Shown: piece by piece, positions 56,750 through 64,000 of the stretch | How positions within the stretch are numbered: the first letter of the stretch is position 1 | Layout: the number at the start of each line of letters is the position of its first letter | Origin: Acidimicrobiia bacterium | GTDB taxonomy: Bacteria > Actinomycetota > Acidimicrobiia > UBA2766 | DNA length: 64,000 bases | Reading direction: 5' to 3' | NCBI GenBank assembly: GCA_020850945.1 | Contig: JADZDR010000035.1 | Coordinates: 88,434-152,433, forward strand | Translations under genes and position numbers: made by a program | Notes under the pieces: model-generated | The model's database searches: none | What the model was told of the DNA's origin: nothing | What the model saw: only the letters and a program-made list of their open reading frames with translations

Positions 56750-57133
56750 GTGGACGGCGGCATGGACAGAGATCACGGGGATGTCCCTGACGGTAACCAC
56801 ATCGATCCCCGGTTCGTGTTCGCCAACGAACGGACCTTTCTCGCCTGGATCCGCACGGCGCTGGCACTGATCACGGCCGGGCTCGCCGTCACCCAGTTCT
56901 TCAGGCCTCTCACCGTCCCGGGCGCGAGCATCGCGATCGGGATCACGCTCATCGGCGCCGGTGCCGTCCTCTCCTTCGCGTCCTACCGGGAATGGCACAA
57001 GGACGAGAGGATGATGAGACGCGGCGAGACGATTCCCGAGGCGAGGTTCCCGCGCTACCTCGCGATCACGATCGGACTCGTCGCCGTGGCTGCGGTCATC
57101 CTCGTCGCCCTCGAACCCCTGCCACGAGGCTGA
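56750..57133 (+). CDS. DUF202 (YidH-family) membrane protein
   Basis: 127 residues from GTG 56750; ATG 56762 is an alternative. The DUF202 signature FVFANERTFLAWIRTALALI is near the start, followed by helices SIAIGITLIGAGAVLSFA and YLAITIGLVAVAAVILVAL. Three transmembrane helices, role unknown. A second DUF202 gene starts 4 bp after its stop. Confidence 0.9.
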   Translation: MDGGMDRDHGDVPDGNHIDPRFVFANERTFLAWIRTALALITAGLAVTQFFRPLTVPGASIAIGITLIGAGAVLSFASYREWHKDERMMRRGETIPEARFPRYLAITIGLVAVAAVILVALEPLPRG

Positions 57134-57137
57134 CGAC

Positions 57138-57443
57138 GTGGAGCCGCGCGGTCCAACGCTCTGGGTGGAACGGACACAGCTCGCCTGGACCCGCACCGGC
57201 CTCGCGTTCATCCTGACGGGGACCGCGCTCTTCCGGCTCCTGCCCCCGCACTCCAGCTTCCTCCTGCGGGTGCTGCTCAGCGCCTCGATGGTCGCAGTCG
57301 GCGCCGTCGCCTGGATCGTCGGTGGGTCACGCAGGTGGGACGAGCGACATCACAGGCGCATTGCCGTGATCCTCCCCCTCCTGACGGTCGGGACAGGTGT
57401 GGTCGCGCTCTTCGCCGGCCTCCTCGCCGTGACCGGGTCCTGA
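57138..57443 (+). CDS. DUF202 membrane protein, second copy
   Basis: 101 residues. WVERTQLAWTRTGLAFILTG is the DUF202 signature, then two helices (VLLSASMVAVGAVAWIVG, LPLLTVGTGVVALFAGLLAV). Paired DUF202 proteins of unequal length are commonly co-encoded, presumably forming a hetero-oligomer; function unknown. Its stop is 4 bp from the convergent DivIVA gene stop. Confidence 0.9.
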   Translation: MEPRGPTLWVERTQLAWTRTGLAFILTGTALFRLLPPHSSFLLRVLLSASMVAVGAVAWIVGGSRRWDERHHRRIAVILPLLTVGTGVVALFAGLLAVTGS

Positions 57444-57447
57444 CGAG

Positions 57448-57957
57448 TCACCGCGTCTGGGCGGTCCACTCCTTGCCGTCGTAGTAGCGCTCCGACGCCT
57501 GCTGCCACGGATCGGGGTACCAACCGGCCTGGTGTCCGGCACCTGGCTCAGGTGCCGCGGTCTCGGAGGCAGGGCCCGCAGAGGCCGCAGGGCCCGCCGA
57601 GGCCGCAGGGCCCGGTGCCGGGGTGGTCGAGGAAGTCGGGGTGGGAGTGGAAGGTGTCGTCGTCAGCGGCGACGCGGGCTTGGTCCCGGCCGGCTCGGCC
57701 GAGCCTGCCCCGGCGCCCGGCGCGGCCACTCCGGATGCGCCGGCCGGTGCCGGAGCGGCGAACCCGGCACCCTGGTCGCCCGGCTGGCTCGGCGCGGATG
57801 AGATGCCGAGTTGTGCCTCGAGCTGGGAGAGCCGACCGCGGTACTCCTCGAGGGACTCGACGACCCTGTCGAGGAAGTCGTCGACCTCGTCTTTCGAATA
57901 GCCCTTGCGGGAGGTCGTGAAGACGGCCTCCTGGACGTCCTTCCCGGTCAACGGCAT
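57448..57957 (-). CDS. DivIVA-domain protein with C-terminal DUF2510
   Basis: 169 residues. The N-terminal 50 are a DivIVA-like block (FTTSRKGYSKDEVDDFLDRV then a short coiled coil). An Ala/Pro/Gly low-complexity linker with AASAGP repeats covers about 55-140. The C-terminus is a DUF2510 motif, GWYPDPWQQASERYYDG followed by WTAQTR. DivIVA domains sense membrane curvature or poles; DUF2510 is a small actinobacterial domain also at the N-terminus of the TIR fusion. A polar scaffold role is inferred. Confidence 0.85.
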   Translation of the reverse strand: MPLTGKDVQEAVFTTSRKGYSKDEVDDFLDRVVESLEEYRGRLSQLEAQLGISSAPSQPGDQGAGFAAPAPAGASGVAAPGAGAGSAEPAGTKPASPLTTTPSTPTPTSSTTPAPGPAASAGPAASAGPASETAAPEPGAGHQAGWYPDPWQQASERYYDGKEWTAQTR

Positions 57958-58090
57958 CTACCCAACTCCTTGCCGCATTCGAGTCACATCAGATCCACCG
58001 TGACCCAGATGCCTCGGCCACGACGAGAACCTACTCCAATCGCGGTCGCATCAGTGTCATATCCCCCCCTCACGTCCCGTCGCGCAAGTT

Positions 58091-58125
58091 CGGTCCGGAT
58101 GGTGACGATGTTCCATCCGGGACCG
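58091..58125. repeat. Inverted repeat in a divergent promoter region
   Basis: Arms CGGTCCGGATGG (58091-58102) and CCATCCGGGACCG (58113-58125) pair over 12 bp with one bulged G and a 10-nt loop. It lies 42 bp before the membrane protein start and 134 bp from the DivIVA gene start. Candidate operator or leader hairpin. Confidence 0.6.
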
Positions 58126-58166
58126 GCTGAGCCCCTCCCCGGTCACCGACGAGCAGAGGTGGCGCT

Positions 58167-59234
58167 GTGGAACCGGGACGCGTGCAGCCAAGACAGATGA
58201 CGTTCGGCCGCGCCCTACGCGGTGGAGCCGGCATCTTCGAGCGTTGCTGGCCGGCGCTGCTCGGGACCTACTTCGTCGGCCTCCTCCTCCAGGTCGCAGT
58301 CGTGACGGCGGGTGTGGCCACGGGCGCCTACATGCTGGGTGCGTCAGCCGGGATCAGCGGTGTCGTGGTCGTCGGCCTCCTCACGGCATTCGCGCTCGTG
58401 GCGATCGTCGGCACCGAGTACCTGATCGTGTGTCGGCTCGCCCTCGATGCGCACGACGGGACGCGCCGAACCTACGGGGAGGTCGTTTCGTGCTGCGTGG
58501 GACGTCTCGGGGCCTTCGTCCTGCGTATCGTGGTCCTCTCCCTCTTCCTGACGGTTCTGCGGCTTGCGGCCGCCCTCGTGCTCTTCCCGCTCATGGGACT
58601 GAGCGCCGGCGCGGGTGTCGTCATCGCGATCCTGTCCGTGATCCTCGGTGTGGTCGTGTTCGTGCTCGCCCTGGCCTTCCTGCCCTTCGCTGTGCTCGAA
58701 AGGCTCCGAGAGCCGTTGCGCAGTTCGATCGCCATCTCGTTCGAGCGTGCTTTCACAGTCATGCCCGTCCTCCTCTGCATGGCCGGGGCCCTGTTCCTCG
58801 TCGCGTTCCTGAGTGCGGGCGCGCAGCGCAGCGGCATGGGGCCGGCCGGCCAGATCCTCGCTGCCGGCCTCCAAGGCATGGTCTACGTGTTCGGTTACTG
58901 CGTGCTCGCCGTCGTCTTCCGCTCCTCCTCCCTCGGCGAGGCGACAGTGCGCCCGGCTCTCGCCATCCCGCCTGTGCCGGGTGCTCTCGAGCGGTTCTCG
59001 ATCACGCCCGCCGCCCCTGCCCGGGCCGGGGCGGCCACTCCGCCGCAGGTGGCGCCCTCGCCTGCACCCCCTCCGAAGCCTGCCTGGCAGCAGGTGCAGG
59101 TGACCCACCCGGTGTGGGGTCCGTCGGGAGCGGGAGGCGGAGGGGCGGGAGGCGACGCGTCCCCGGATCCGTGGGGGTGGGCCCGGGGCGAGACTCCACC
59201 TCGAACCGAACCGCCCGCAGATCCCCCGGGCTGA
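58167..59234 (+). CDS. DUF6159-like six-helix membrane protein with proline-rich tail
   Basis: 355 residues from GTG 58167, chosen because AGAGGTGG sits 4 nt upstream; ATG 58197 is in frame. About six transmembrane helices lie between residues 25 and 265 (VVTAGVATGAYMLG, VVVGLLTAFALVAIVG, LGAFVLRIVVLSLFLTVL, VVIAILSVILGVVVFVLAL and others). A Pro/Gly/Ala cytoplasmic tail ends the protein. The layout resembles the glycerophosphoryl-diester/DUF6159 membrane families; the assignment is tentative. Confidence 0.75.
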   Translation: MEPGRVQPRQMTFGRALRGGAGIFERCWPALLGTYFVGLLLQVAVVTAGVATGAYMLGASAGISGVVVVGLLTAFALVAIVGTEYLIVCRLALDAHDGTRRTYGEVVSCCVGRLGAFVLRIVVLSLFLTVLRLAAALVLFPLMGLSAGAGVVIAILSVILGVVVFVLALAFLPFAVLERLREPLRSSIAISFERAFTVMPVLLCMAGALFLVAFLSAGAQRSGMGPAGQILAAGLQGMVYVFGYCVLAVVFRSSSLGEATVRPALAIPPVPGALERFSITPAAPARAGAATPPQVAPSPAPPPKPAWQQVQVTHPVWGPSGAGGGGAGGDASPDPWGWARGETPPRTEPPADPPG

Positions 59235-59289
59235 GAACGCGAACGTCGGCTTGGCGGAGTTGTCCGGTCCCGCCGCGGGCAGCCGGTCT

Positions 59290-60036
59290 TCAGGTCAGGA
59301 CGACGAAGACGGCGGCCAGGACCACGAGGGCGATGAACGCCGCGCTCGTGAGCAGAGGCCACGGCACAGCACGCGTCGTATCCCGCGCGACCGAGGTGTC
59401 GACATCCACGCTTGTCGCGACGAGGATCTGCTCGCGCGGTACGAACAGGGGTCGCGTGGCAGGGACAGGCCGTGCCCGAGCCTTGGGCATGTGCGCGTAG
59501 GAGGCCACCGCGTCCGAGAGCCGCGGCGGGGGACCGGTGCCATCCATCGGCGCTCGGCGTCCGCCACCGAACCTGTCGGTGGCGAGATGGTGCCAGGGCG
59601 GCAACGGCGGGAGTAGGAGGGGGGGGTGGGATCCCGCTGGGGTGATGCCGGACCGGTCATCGGCCACGCTCTGCTCTGGTGCCTGTGCGGGCGGCACCTC
59701 CACCGGCTTCGCCGCCTCGAGAGCGGCGCGGAGGACCGGACTTGCCGGGGGGGCGGCCGGTTCGCGGTCGATGCCCGGGTTGGGGCGGATGGGCTCGAGG
59801 AGACCCTCCGCGGCGGCTTCGAGGAGGATGTCGCGGGACTCGTTGATGCTCTGCATGAGGCGCTCGGCCGCGGCGTGCCTCTCCGTCCCCACGGCATCGG
59901 GATGCGTGAGACGGACGGCAGTTCGCCACGCGGCGAGGATCTCGTCCCGATCGGGCCGGGGACCGAGGCCGAACAGGTCGCGCGCGCGGTCGATCGCTTC
60001 CAGCCGCGGTCCTGTTCCCGTCTGTGTCCCGGACAT
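59290..60036 (-). CDS. DnaJ-domain membrane-anchored protein
   Basis: 248 residues from ATG 60036. J domain near the N-terminus: IDRARDLFGLGPRPDRDEIL then AAWRTAVRLTHPDAVG with the HPD at 45-47 and AAAERLMQSINESRDILLEA completing helix IV. A long Pro-rich region (100-215) leads to one C-terminal helix (WPLLTSAAFIALVVLAAVFV), so the J domain faces the cytosol from a tail-anchored membrane position. It may recruit DnaK to the membrane. 56 bp separate its stop from the convergent neighbour. Confidence 0.85.
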   Translation of the reverse strand: MSGTQTGTGPRLEAIDRARDLFGLGPRPDRDEILAAWRTAVRLTHPDAVGTERHAAAERLMQSINESRDILLEAAAEGLLEPIRPNPGIDREPAAPPASPVLRAALEAAKPVEVPPAQAPEQSVADDRSGITPAGSHPPLLLPPLPPWHHLATDRFGGGRRAPMDGTGPPPRLSDAVASYAHMPKARARPVPATRPLFVPREQILVATSVDVDTSVARDTTRAVPWPLLTSAAFIALVVLAAVFVVLT

Positions 60037-60206
60037 GGCCTCCCAGCCCGTCCCGAGTTCTCTGACACCGCATGAATTGGTCGAAAACACCCGACCAGCC
60101 CACACTGTCCTTATCAGTTTGACATGAATACGCCCGTTTCCTGCCTGGATGTGCGGCCGAGATCCGCGCCGGGCCTGCCCGGCGCATCCGTCGCTATCGT
60201 GGCCCC

Positions 60207-61061
60207 ATGCCCGAGCTCCCCGTGATCCGCGCCCTGGCCGAGAGGATCGACAGCGCCTACGCGGGCAAGCGGGTGGACGGTGTGAGCCTCATCCAGTTCT
60301 CGGCCCTCAAGACCGTCGTGCCAGGCCTCGACGTGCTGCCGGGACGGACGCTGCAGACGGCGACCGCCTACGGCAAGTACCTCGAACTCGGCTTCGGCGA
60401 CTGTCGCCTGGCCATGCACCTGTCGCAGGCGGGGCGCATCACGTTCGAGTCACCCGCCAAGGACACGCGGGGCCGGGGTGGCGTCTTGCGCATCGGCTTC
60501 GCCCCCGACGGCCCGGACCACGCGGAGCGCTCCGCCCTGTTCGTGCACGAGTACGGCCGCGAGCGCCGCGTCGGCCTTTGGGTCCTCGGGGCGGGCGAGG
60601 TGGGTCCGACACGCGACCTCGGCCCCGAACCGTTCGACACCGCCTTCGCCGACTGGCTGCGCGAGGCGGATGACCGCCGCCGCCTCCACACCATCCTGCG
60701 GGATCAGAGGACCGTCGCCGGGATAGGACGCGGCCACACGGACGACATCCTGCACCGGGCACGCCTCTCCCCGACGCGCACGCTCACCTCCCTCGACGCC
60801 GACGAGCGTGACCGCCTGCTCGAGGTGATCCGAGCGGATCTGGGTGAACGGATCGACTACGAGAGGAAGCGCCGCGGTGGCCTCCCGGCGAAGCTGAGCG
60901 AGGACTGGCGCGTACACGGGCGCCACGGCGAGCCCTGCCCCGACTGCGGGTCCGAGCTCGCCCGCATCTCGTACGACGACTACGAGATCACGTATTGCCC
61001 GCAGTGCCAGACGGACGGCCGCGTGTTCGCAGACCGCCGCCGGTCGAGGTTCCTCCGGTGA
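60207..61061 (+). CDS. Fpg/Nei family DNA glycosylase
   Basis: 284 residues from ATG 60207. N-terminal MPELP gives the catalytic Pro2 and Glu3; Lys57 in YGKYLE is the beta-elimination lysine. The H2TH region is GIGRGHTDDILHRARLSP (the usual GIGN is GIGR, as in an actinobacterial subgroup). The C-terminal zinc finger is CPDC...CPQC with the DNA-contacting QTDGRVFADRR. It excises oxidised bases (8-oxoG, FapyG or oxidised pyrimidines) and cleaves the strand. The stop overlaps the nitrilase GTG. Confidence 0.9.
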   Translation: MPELPVIRALAERIDSAYAGKRVDGVSLIQFSALKTVVPGLDVLPGRTLQTATAYGKYLELGFGDCRLAMHLSQAGRITFESPAKDTRGRGGVLRIGFAPDGPDHAERSALFVHEYGRERRVGLWVLGAGEVGPTRDLGPEPFDTAFADWLREADDRRRLHTILRDQRTVAGIGRGHTDDILHRARLSPTRTLTSLDADERDRLLEVIRADLGERIDYERKRRGGLPAKLSEDWRVHGRHGEPCPDCGSELARISYDDYEITYCPQCQTDGRVFADRRRSRFLR

Positions 61062-61867
61062 AGCTGCGGACGGCCGCGGTCCAGGTGGCCGGTGTGGGCG
61101 AGAAGTCCTCGAACCTCGCCCGGGCGGCGGGGCTGGTCGACCGAGCCGCAGCCGCAGGCGCCCGCCTCGTCGTCCTCCCCGAGTTGTTCGCCTGCCTCGG
61201 GAACGGCGAAGTCCTGCGCGCGTGCGCCGAGACCGAGTCCGGGGAGACCTCGGAGTGGGCGCGGGAGGTGGCGCGCCGGTCCGGCGTCTTCCTCCTCGCA
61301 GGCAGCTACGTGGAACGTGACGGCGAGCATCTCTTCAACACGGCGACGATGTGGGATCCGGCGGGAACACGTCTCGCCGCGTACCGGAAGATCCACCTCT
61401 TCGACAACGACGTGCCGGGCGCAGCCTTCCGTGAGTCCGACACGATCAGTCCCGGGCAACGCCGTGTCACGTGTGTCGTAGACGGCCTGTGCATCGGGAT
61501 CGCGACCTGTTACGACCTGAGGTTCCCCGGTCTGCACGCTGCACTCGCCGGAGACGGGGCGCGGGCGATCTGCGTGCCGTCGGCGTTCATGCATGCGACC
61601 GGCCAGGCGCACTGGGAGCCACTCGTGCGGGCACGCGCGATCGAGAACGGTGTCTACGTGATCGCCCCGGATCAGCCCGGCCGGCCCGACTCGGCACTGC
61701 GCTGCCACGGACACTCGATGATCGTCGATCCCTGGGGGACCGTCCTCGGCCAGGCAGGACACGAGGAGGAGACCGTGATCGTGTCCGACTTGGACCTCGA
61801 ACTTCAGGACGACGTGCGCAGGCGGCTACCGTCGCTCGAGCATCGCCGACCGGATACCTACGGCTGA
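61058..61867 (+). CDS. Carbon-nitrogen hydrolase (nitrilase superfamily)
   Basis: 269 residues from GTG 61058 (GTGA overlap with the glycosylase). Catalytic triad Glu42 (VVLPELFAC), Lys111 (YRKIHLFD) and Cys151 (GIATCYDLRFPGL). IVDPWGTVLGQAG and the DDVRRRLPSLEHRRPD ending match the Nit/omega-amidase branch, which repairs or detoxifies amide metabolites such as deaminated glutathione. The substrate is uncertain. Confidence 0.93.
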   Translation: MKLRTAAVQVAGVGEKSSNLARAAGLVDRAAAAGARLVVLPELFACLGNGEVLRACAETESGETSEWAREVARRSGVFLLAGSYVERDGEHLFNTATMWDPAGTRLAAYRKIHLFDNDVPGAAFRESDTISPGQRRVTCVVDGLCIGIATCYDLRFPGLHAALAGDGARAICVPSAFMHATGQAHWEPLVRARAIENGVYVIAPDQPGRPDSALRCHGHSMIVDPWGTVLGQAGHEEETVIVSDLDLELQDDVRRRLPSLEHRRPDTYG

Positions 61868-61887
61868 GACGCAGCGGAGGGTACGTG

Positions 61888-62826
61888 GTGCAAGGGTACG
61901 GGGCAGGCCGCGAGCAGTACGACGAGTTCGGCTTGCTCCACGAGAATGCCGCCGAGGCGGGTCTCGCCTGGGACGGCCCGCCTGCCGTGAGGCGTGAGAC
62001 GGTGAGGGGTCCCAGCGGCCGTGATGTGAGCGCTCTCGTCTGGGGTGGGGGCAGACCCGATGTCGTCCTCCTCCACGGCGGGGCGCAGAACGCCCACACG
62101 TGGGACACCGTCGCCCTCGCTCTCGACCGGAACCTCGTCGCCATCGACCTGCCCGGCCATGGCAGATCGGATTGGCGAGACGACGCCGTGTACACGCCGG
62201 GCTCGATGTGGGAGGACGTGGCGGCCGGGATCGAGATGCTCGCCCCGGACGCGCGGTGGATCGTCGGCATGTCGCTCGGTGGCCTCACGGCGTTGGCCGT
62301 GAGGCGCAACCGGGCCGTACTCGTTCCCCGCCTCCTCCTCGTCGACGTCACACCTGGCGTCAACCCCGCGAAGACAGCGCAGGTGGCGGCCTTCATCCGT
62401 GGGCCGGAGGAGTTCTCGTCCTTCGACGAGATCCTCGCTCGCACGATGCAGTTCAACCCGACCCGTTCGGAGTCGAGCCTGCGTCGCGGCGTGCTCCACA
62501 ACGCCGTTGCGCTCGATGACGGGCGCTGGACGTGGCGGTACGACCGGCGCGTCCTCGGTACGGGGGAGACGCGAGGGGTGCCCGCAACAGAGGATGCGCT
62601 GCGGGCCATGGACCTCGGTGCCCTGTGGGCGACCATTGCCGAGTTCGACGGTGAGCTCACCCTTGCCAAGGGGGAGCTGTCACCTGTCGTGGGTGACGAC
62701 GACCTCGCCGAGCTCGAGCGGCGCCGGGCGGGTACCCGTGTCGTGCGCTTCCCGGACGCGGGTCACAGTATCCAGGGTGACCGTCCCGTCGAGCTCGCCC
62801 GCCTCATCGCCGAGCTCGCCGGCTGA
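61888..62826 (+). CDS. Alpha/beta hydrolase
   Basis: 312 residues from GTG 61888, with GGAGG 7 nt before it (GTG 61885 is also in frame). LLHGGAQNAHTWDTVALAL, DLPGHGRSDWR, nucleophile elbow GMSLGGLTALAV and FPDAGHSIQGD (His) complete the triad with an acidic residue on strand 7. Substrate unknown. 20 bp after the nitrilase gene, probably one transcript; followed by a strong hairpin. Confidence 0.9.
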   Translation: MQGYGAGREQYDEFGLLHENAAEAGLAWDGPPAVRRETVRGPSGRDVSALVWGGGRPDVVLLHGGAQNAHTWDTVALALDRNLVAIDLPGHGRSDWRDDAVYTPGSMWEDVAAGIEMLAPDARWIVGMSLGGLTALAVRRNRAVLVPRLLLVDVTPGVNPAKTAQVAAFIRGPEEFSSFDEILARTMQFNPTRSESSLRRGVLHNAVALDDGRWTWRYDRRVLGTGETRGVPATEDALRAMDLGALWATIAEFDGELTLAKGELSPVVGDDDLAELERRRAGTRVVRFPDAGHSIQGDRPVELARLIAELAG

Positions 62827-62832
62827 CTCAAC

Positions 62833-62860
62833 CCACCTGCCCACGTAGTGGGCCAGGTGG
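62833..62860. terminator. Bidirectional rho-independent-like terminator hairpin
   Basis: Stem CCACCTG/CAGGTGG (62833-62839 with 62854-62860) extended inward by CCCAC/GTGGG around a 3-nt loop, with one bulged C. It sits between the convergent alpha/beta hydrolase (stop 62826) and ftsH (stop 62898). There is no long T-run, as usual in GC-rich genomes. Confidence 0.7.
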
Positions 62861-62897
62861 CAGTTGGCTTGGTGGCGTGCCTGCGGGGCCGGGCAGA

Positions 62898-64000
62898 TCA
62901 GGCGACGGCCTCGGCCTGCGCGCGTAGGTCGGCGAGATCCGCCGAGTCCAGCGTCTCCCTCTCGAGAAGGAGGCCGGAGACCGAGGTGAGGAGTGGCGCG
63001 TGCTCCGTGAGGAAGGTGCGGGCGCGGGTCATGGCCTCGTCGAGCGTCGTCTGCACTGCCGTGTGGACGTCCGTTGAGTACGGGCTGAGCTGCAGGTCTT
63101 CGGGTTCGAAGCTTGCGAGGCCGAGGTCCGTCATACCGAACTCGACGACCATGCGCCGCGCGAGCTGCGTCGCGTTCTTCAGGTCGGACGCCGCGCCGTG
63201 CGTCATGTCACCCTCCATGAGACGCTCCTCGGCTGCCCGCCCCCCCAGCGCCACCACGAGCTGAGCCCGTGCCTGACGCAGTGTGAGGAGATCGTTGTCG
63301 TCGGGGAGGAGCCACGTCACACCCCCCGCCCGGCCCCGCGGGACGATCGACACCCGATGCGGGACGGGCGCTTCGGTCTGGACGAGAGCGCACACGACAT
63401 GTCCGGCCTCGTGCCAGGCGCTGATCCTTCGGTCACGCTCGTTCAGGACGCGTGAACGCCTCTCGGGCCCCATCGTCACGACACCGACCGCGTCGAGCAT
63501 GTCGCCCTCCTCGACAGTCTCGTGTCCGCGCCGGGCGGCGAGGATCGCCGCCTCGTTCACGATGTTCGCGAGATCGGCGCCCGTCATGCCCGGTGTGCTC
63601 GCGGCGACGGTACCCCAGTCGAGGCGGCCCGCGCCCGGCACGGCACGGGCGTGCACGGCGAGGATCTCCTCCCGCCCGCGCCGGTCCGGCGTGGGGACCT
63701 CGAGCGTCCGGTCGAACCGGCCCGCCCGCAGCAGCGCCGGGTCGAGGACGTCGGGACGGTTCGTGGCTGCGAGCACGAACACCGTCTCGTCCTGTGTGAA
63801 GCCGTCGAGCTCGACGAGGAGCTGGTTCAGGGTGTTCTCCCGCTCTTCGGAGGCTCCGTTGGACGGCTGACCGACCCGCGCCTTGCCGACGGCGTCGATC
63901 TCGTCGATGAAGACGATCGCCCGCTCGGCCTTGCGTGCGTCGTCGAAGAGGTTGCGCATGCGGCTCGCGCCGAGGCCGGCGAACATCTCGACGAAGTCCG
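62898..64000 (-). CDS. ftsH: ATP-dependent zinc metalloprotease FtsH, N-terminus beyond the window
   Basis: 367 codons visible, open past base 64000. The part present begins in the AAA+ domain: DFVEMFAGLGASRMRNLFDD, AIVFIDEIDAVGKAR (Walker B), LLVELDGFTQDETVFVLAAT, NRPDVLDPALLRAGRFDR (arginine finger region). The protease domain has HEAGH (zinc) and SDLKNATQLAR; the C-terminal helix region ends ADLRAQAEAVA. Walker A and the membrane helices are outside the window. FtsH degrades membrane and regulatory proteins. Upstream genes cannot be seen. Confidence 0.95.
   Translation of the reverse strand, partial: DFVEMFAGLGASRMRNLFDDARKAERAIVFIDEIDAVGKARVGQPSNGASEERENTLNQLLVELDGFTQDETVFVLAATNRPDVLDPALLRAGRFDRTLEVPTPDRRGREEILAVHARAVPGAGRLDWGTVAASTPGMTGADLANIVNEAAILAARRGHETVEEGDMLDAVGVVTMGPERRSRVLNERDRRISAWHEAGHVVCALVQTEAPVPHRVSIVPRGRAGGVTWLLPDDNDLLTLRQARAQLVVALGGRAAEERLMEGDMTHGAASDLKNATQLARRMVVEFGMTDLGLASFEPEDLQLSPYSTDVHTAVQTTLDEAMTRARTFLTEHAPLLTSVSGLLLERETLDSADLADLRAQAEAVA

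Overview
The window is GC-rich, densely coded bacterial DNA with frequent GTG (and some TTG) starts and many 4-bp stop/start overlaps. Gene content points to a high-GC actinobacterium, most plausibly from the Acidimicrobiia or a related environmental lineage. The markers are the actinobacterial form of DapD, a WS/DGAT wax-ester/triacylglycerol synthase, a luciferase-like F420-type oxidoreductase, inositol-3-phosphate synthase, DUF2510 and DivIVA-domain proteins, and a second type IIA topoisomerase pair. The lineage call is inference; no rRNA or tRNA gene was found. No gene-free stretch exceeds about 280 bp.

Layout. 1-6.3 kb, minus strand: a secreted GH31 glycosidase cut by the window edge, a SKI2-like DUF3516 helicase, a small protein, a diadenylate-cyclase-like protein with a zinc ribbon, and a CoA-binding protein. 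6.3-10.9 kb, plus: a DHDPS-family aldolase overlapping a frameshifted Old Yellow Enzyme, a secreted PI-PLC-like phosphodiesterase and thioredoxin. 10.9-15.2 kb, minus: serine hydrolase, CbiX-like chelatase, SHOCT membrane protein, arginase-family ureohydrolase. 15.3-24.8 kb: MaoC hydratase, WS/DGAT, lipoprotein, membrane protein, LLM oxidoreductase, MsrB, EEP phosphatase, EamA-like transporter, a second serine hydrolase, inositol-3-phosphate synthase. 24.8-26.6 kb, minus: a truncated GNAT-like protein and a zinc-ribbon membrane protein.

26.9-37.4 kb: topoisomerase B and A subunits separated by a 6-kb accessory segment. That segment holds an AbiEi-like/DUF559 nuclease-fold protein bracketed by two copies of a near-identical palindrome, an ArsR regulator, an SDR lacking its catalytic Tyr, an AlaX editing protein with a changed zinc ligand, a DUF2510-TIR-RDD fusion and a right-handed beta-helix protein. 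38.5-42.5 kb: a SigH-type sigma factor followed by a tightly coupled surface-glycan set (GT2 synthase, small DivIVA-like membrane protein, enlarged UDP-GlcNAc 2-epimerase). 42.6-46.2 kb: VOC protein, a third palindrome copy, a lipoprotein, two hydrolase/SDR genes and a tandem 52-bp hairpin repeat. 46.3-64 kb: mostly housekeeping (ABC-F, unknown protein plus DapD, RF3, DrrAB-type ABC exporter, PabB/PabC, two DUF202 proteins, DivIVA-DUF2510 protein, J-domain protein, Fpg/Nei glycosylase, nitrilase, alpha/beta hydrolase, partial FtsH).

The least ordinary features are the 44-50 bp palindrome family at 28.9, 29.9 and 43.4 kb, the AbiEi/DUF559 unit between two of its copies, the membrane TIR fusion, and the DAC-like zinc-ribbon protein.
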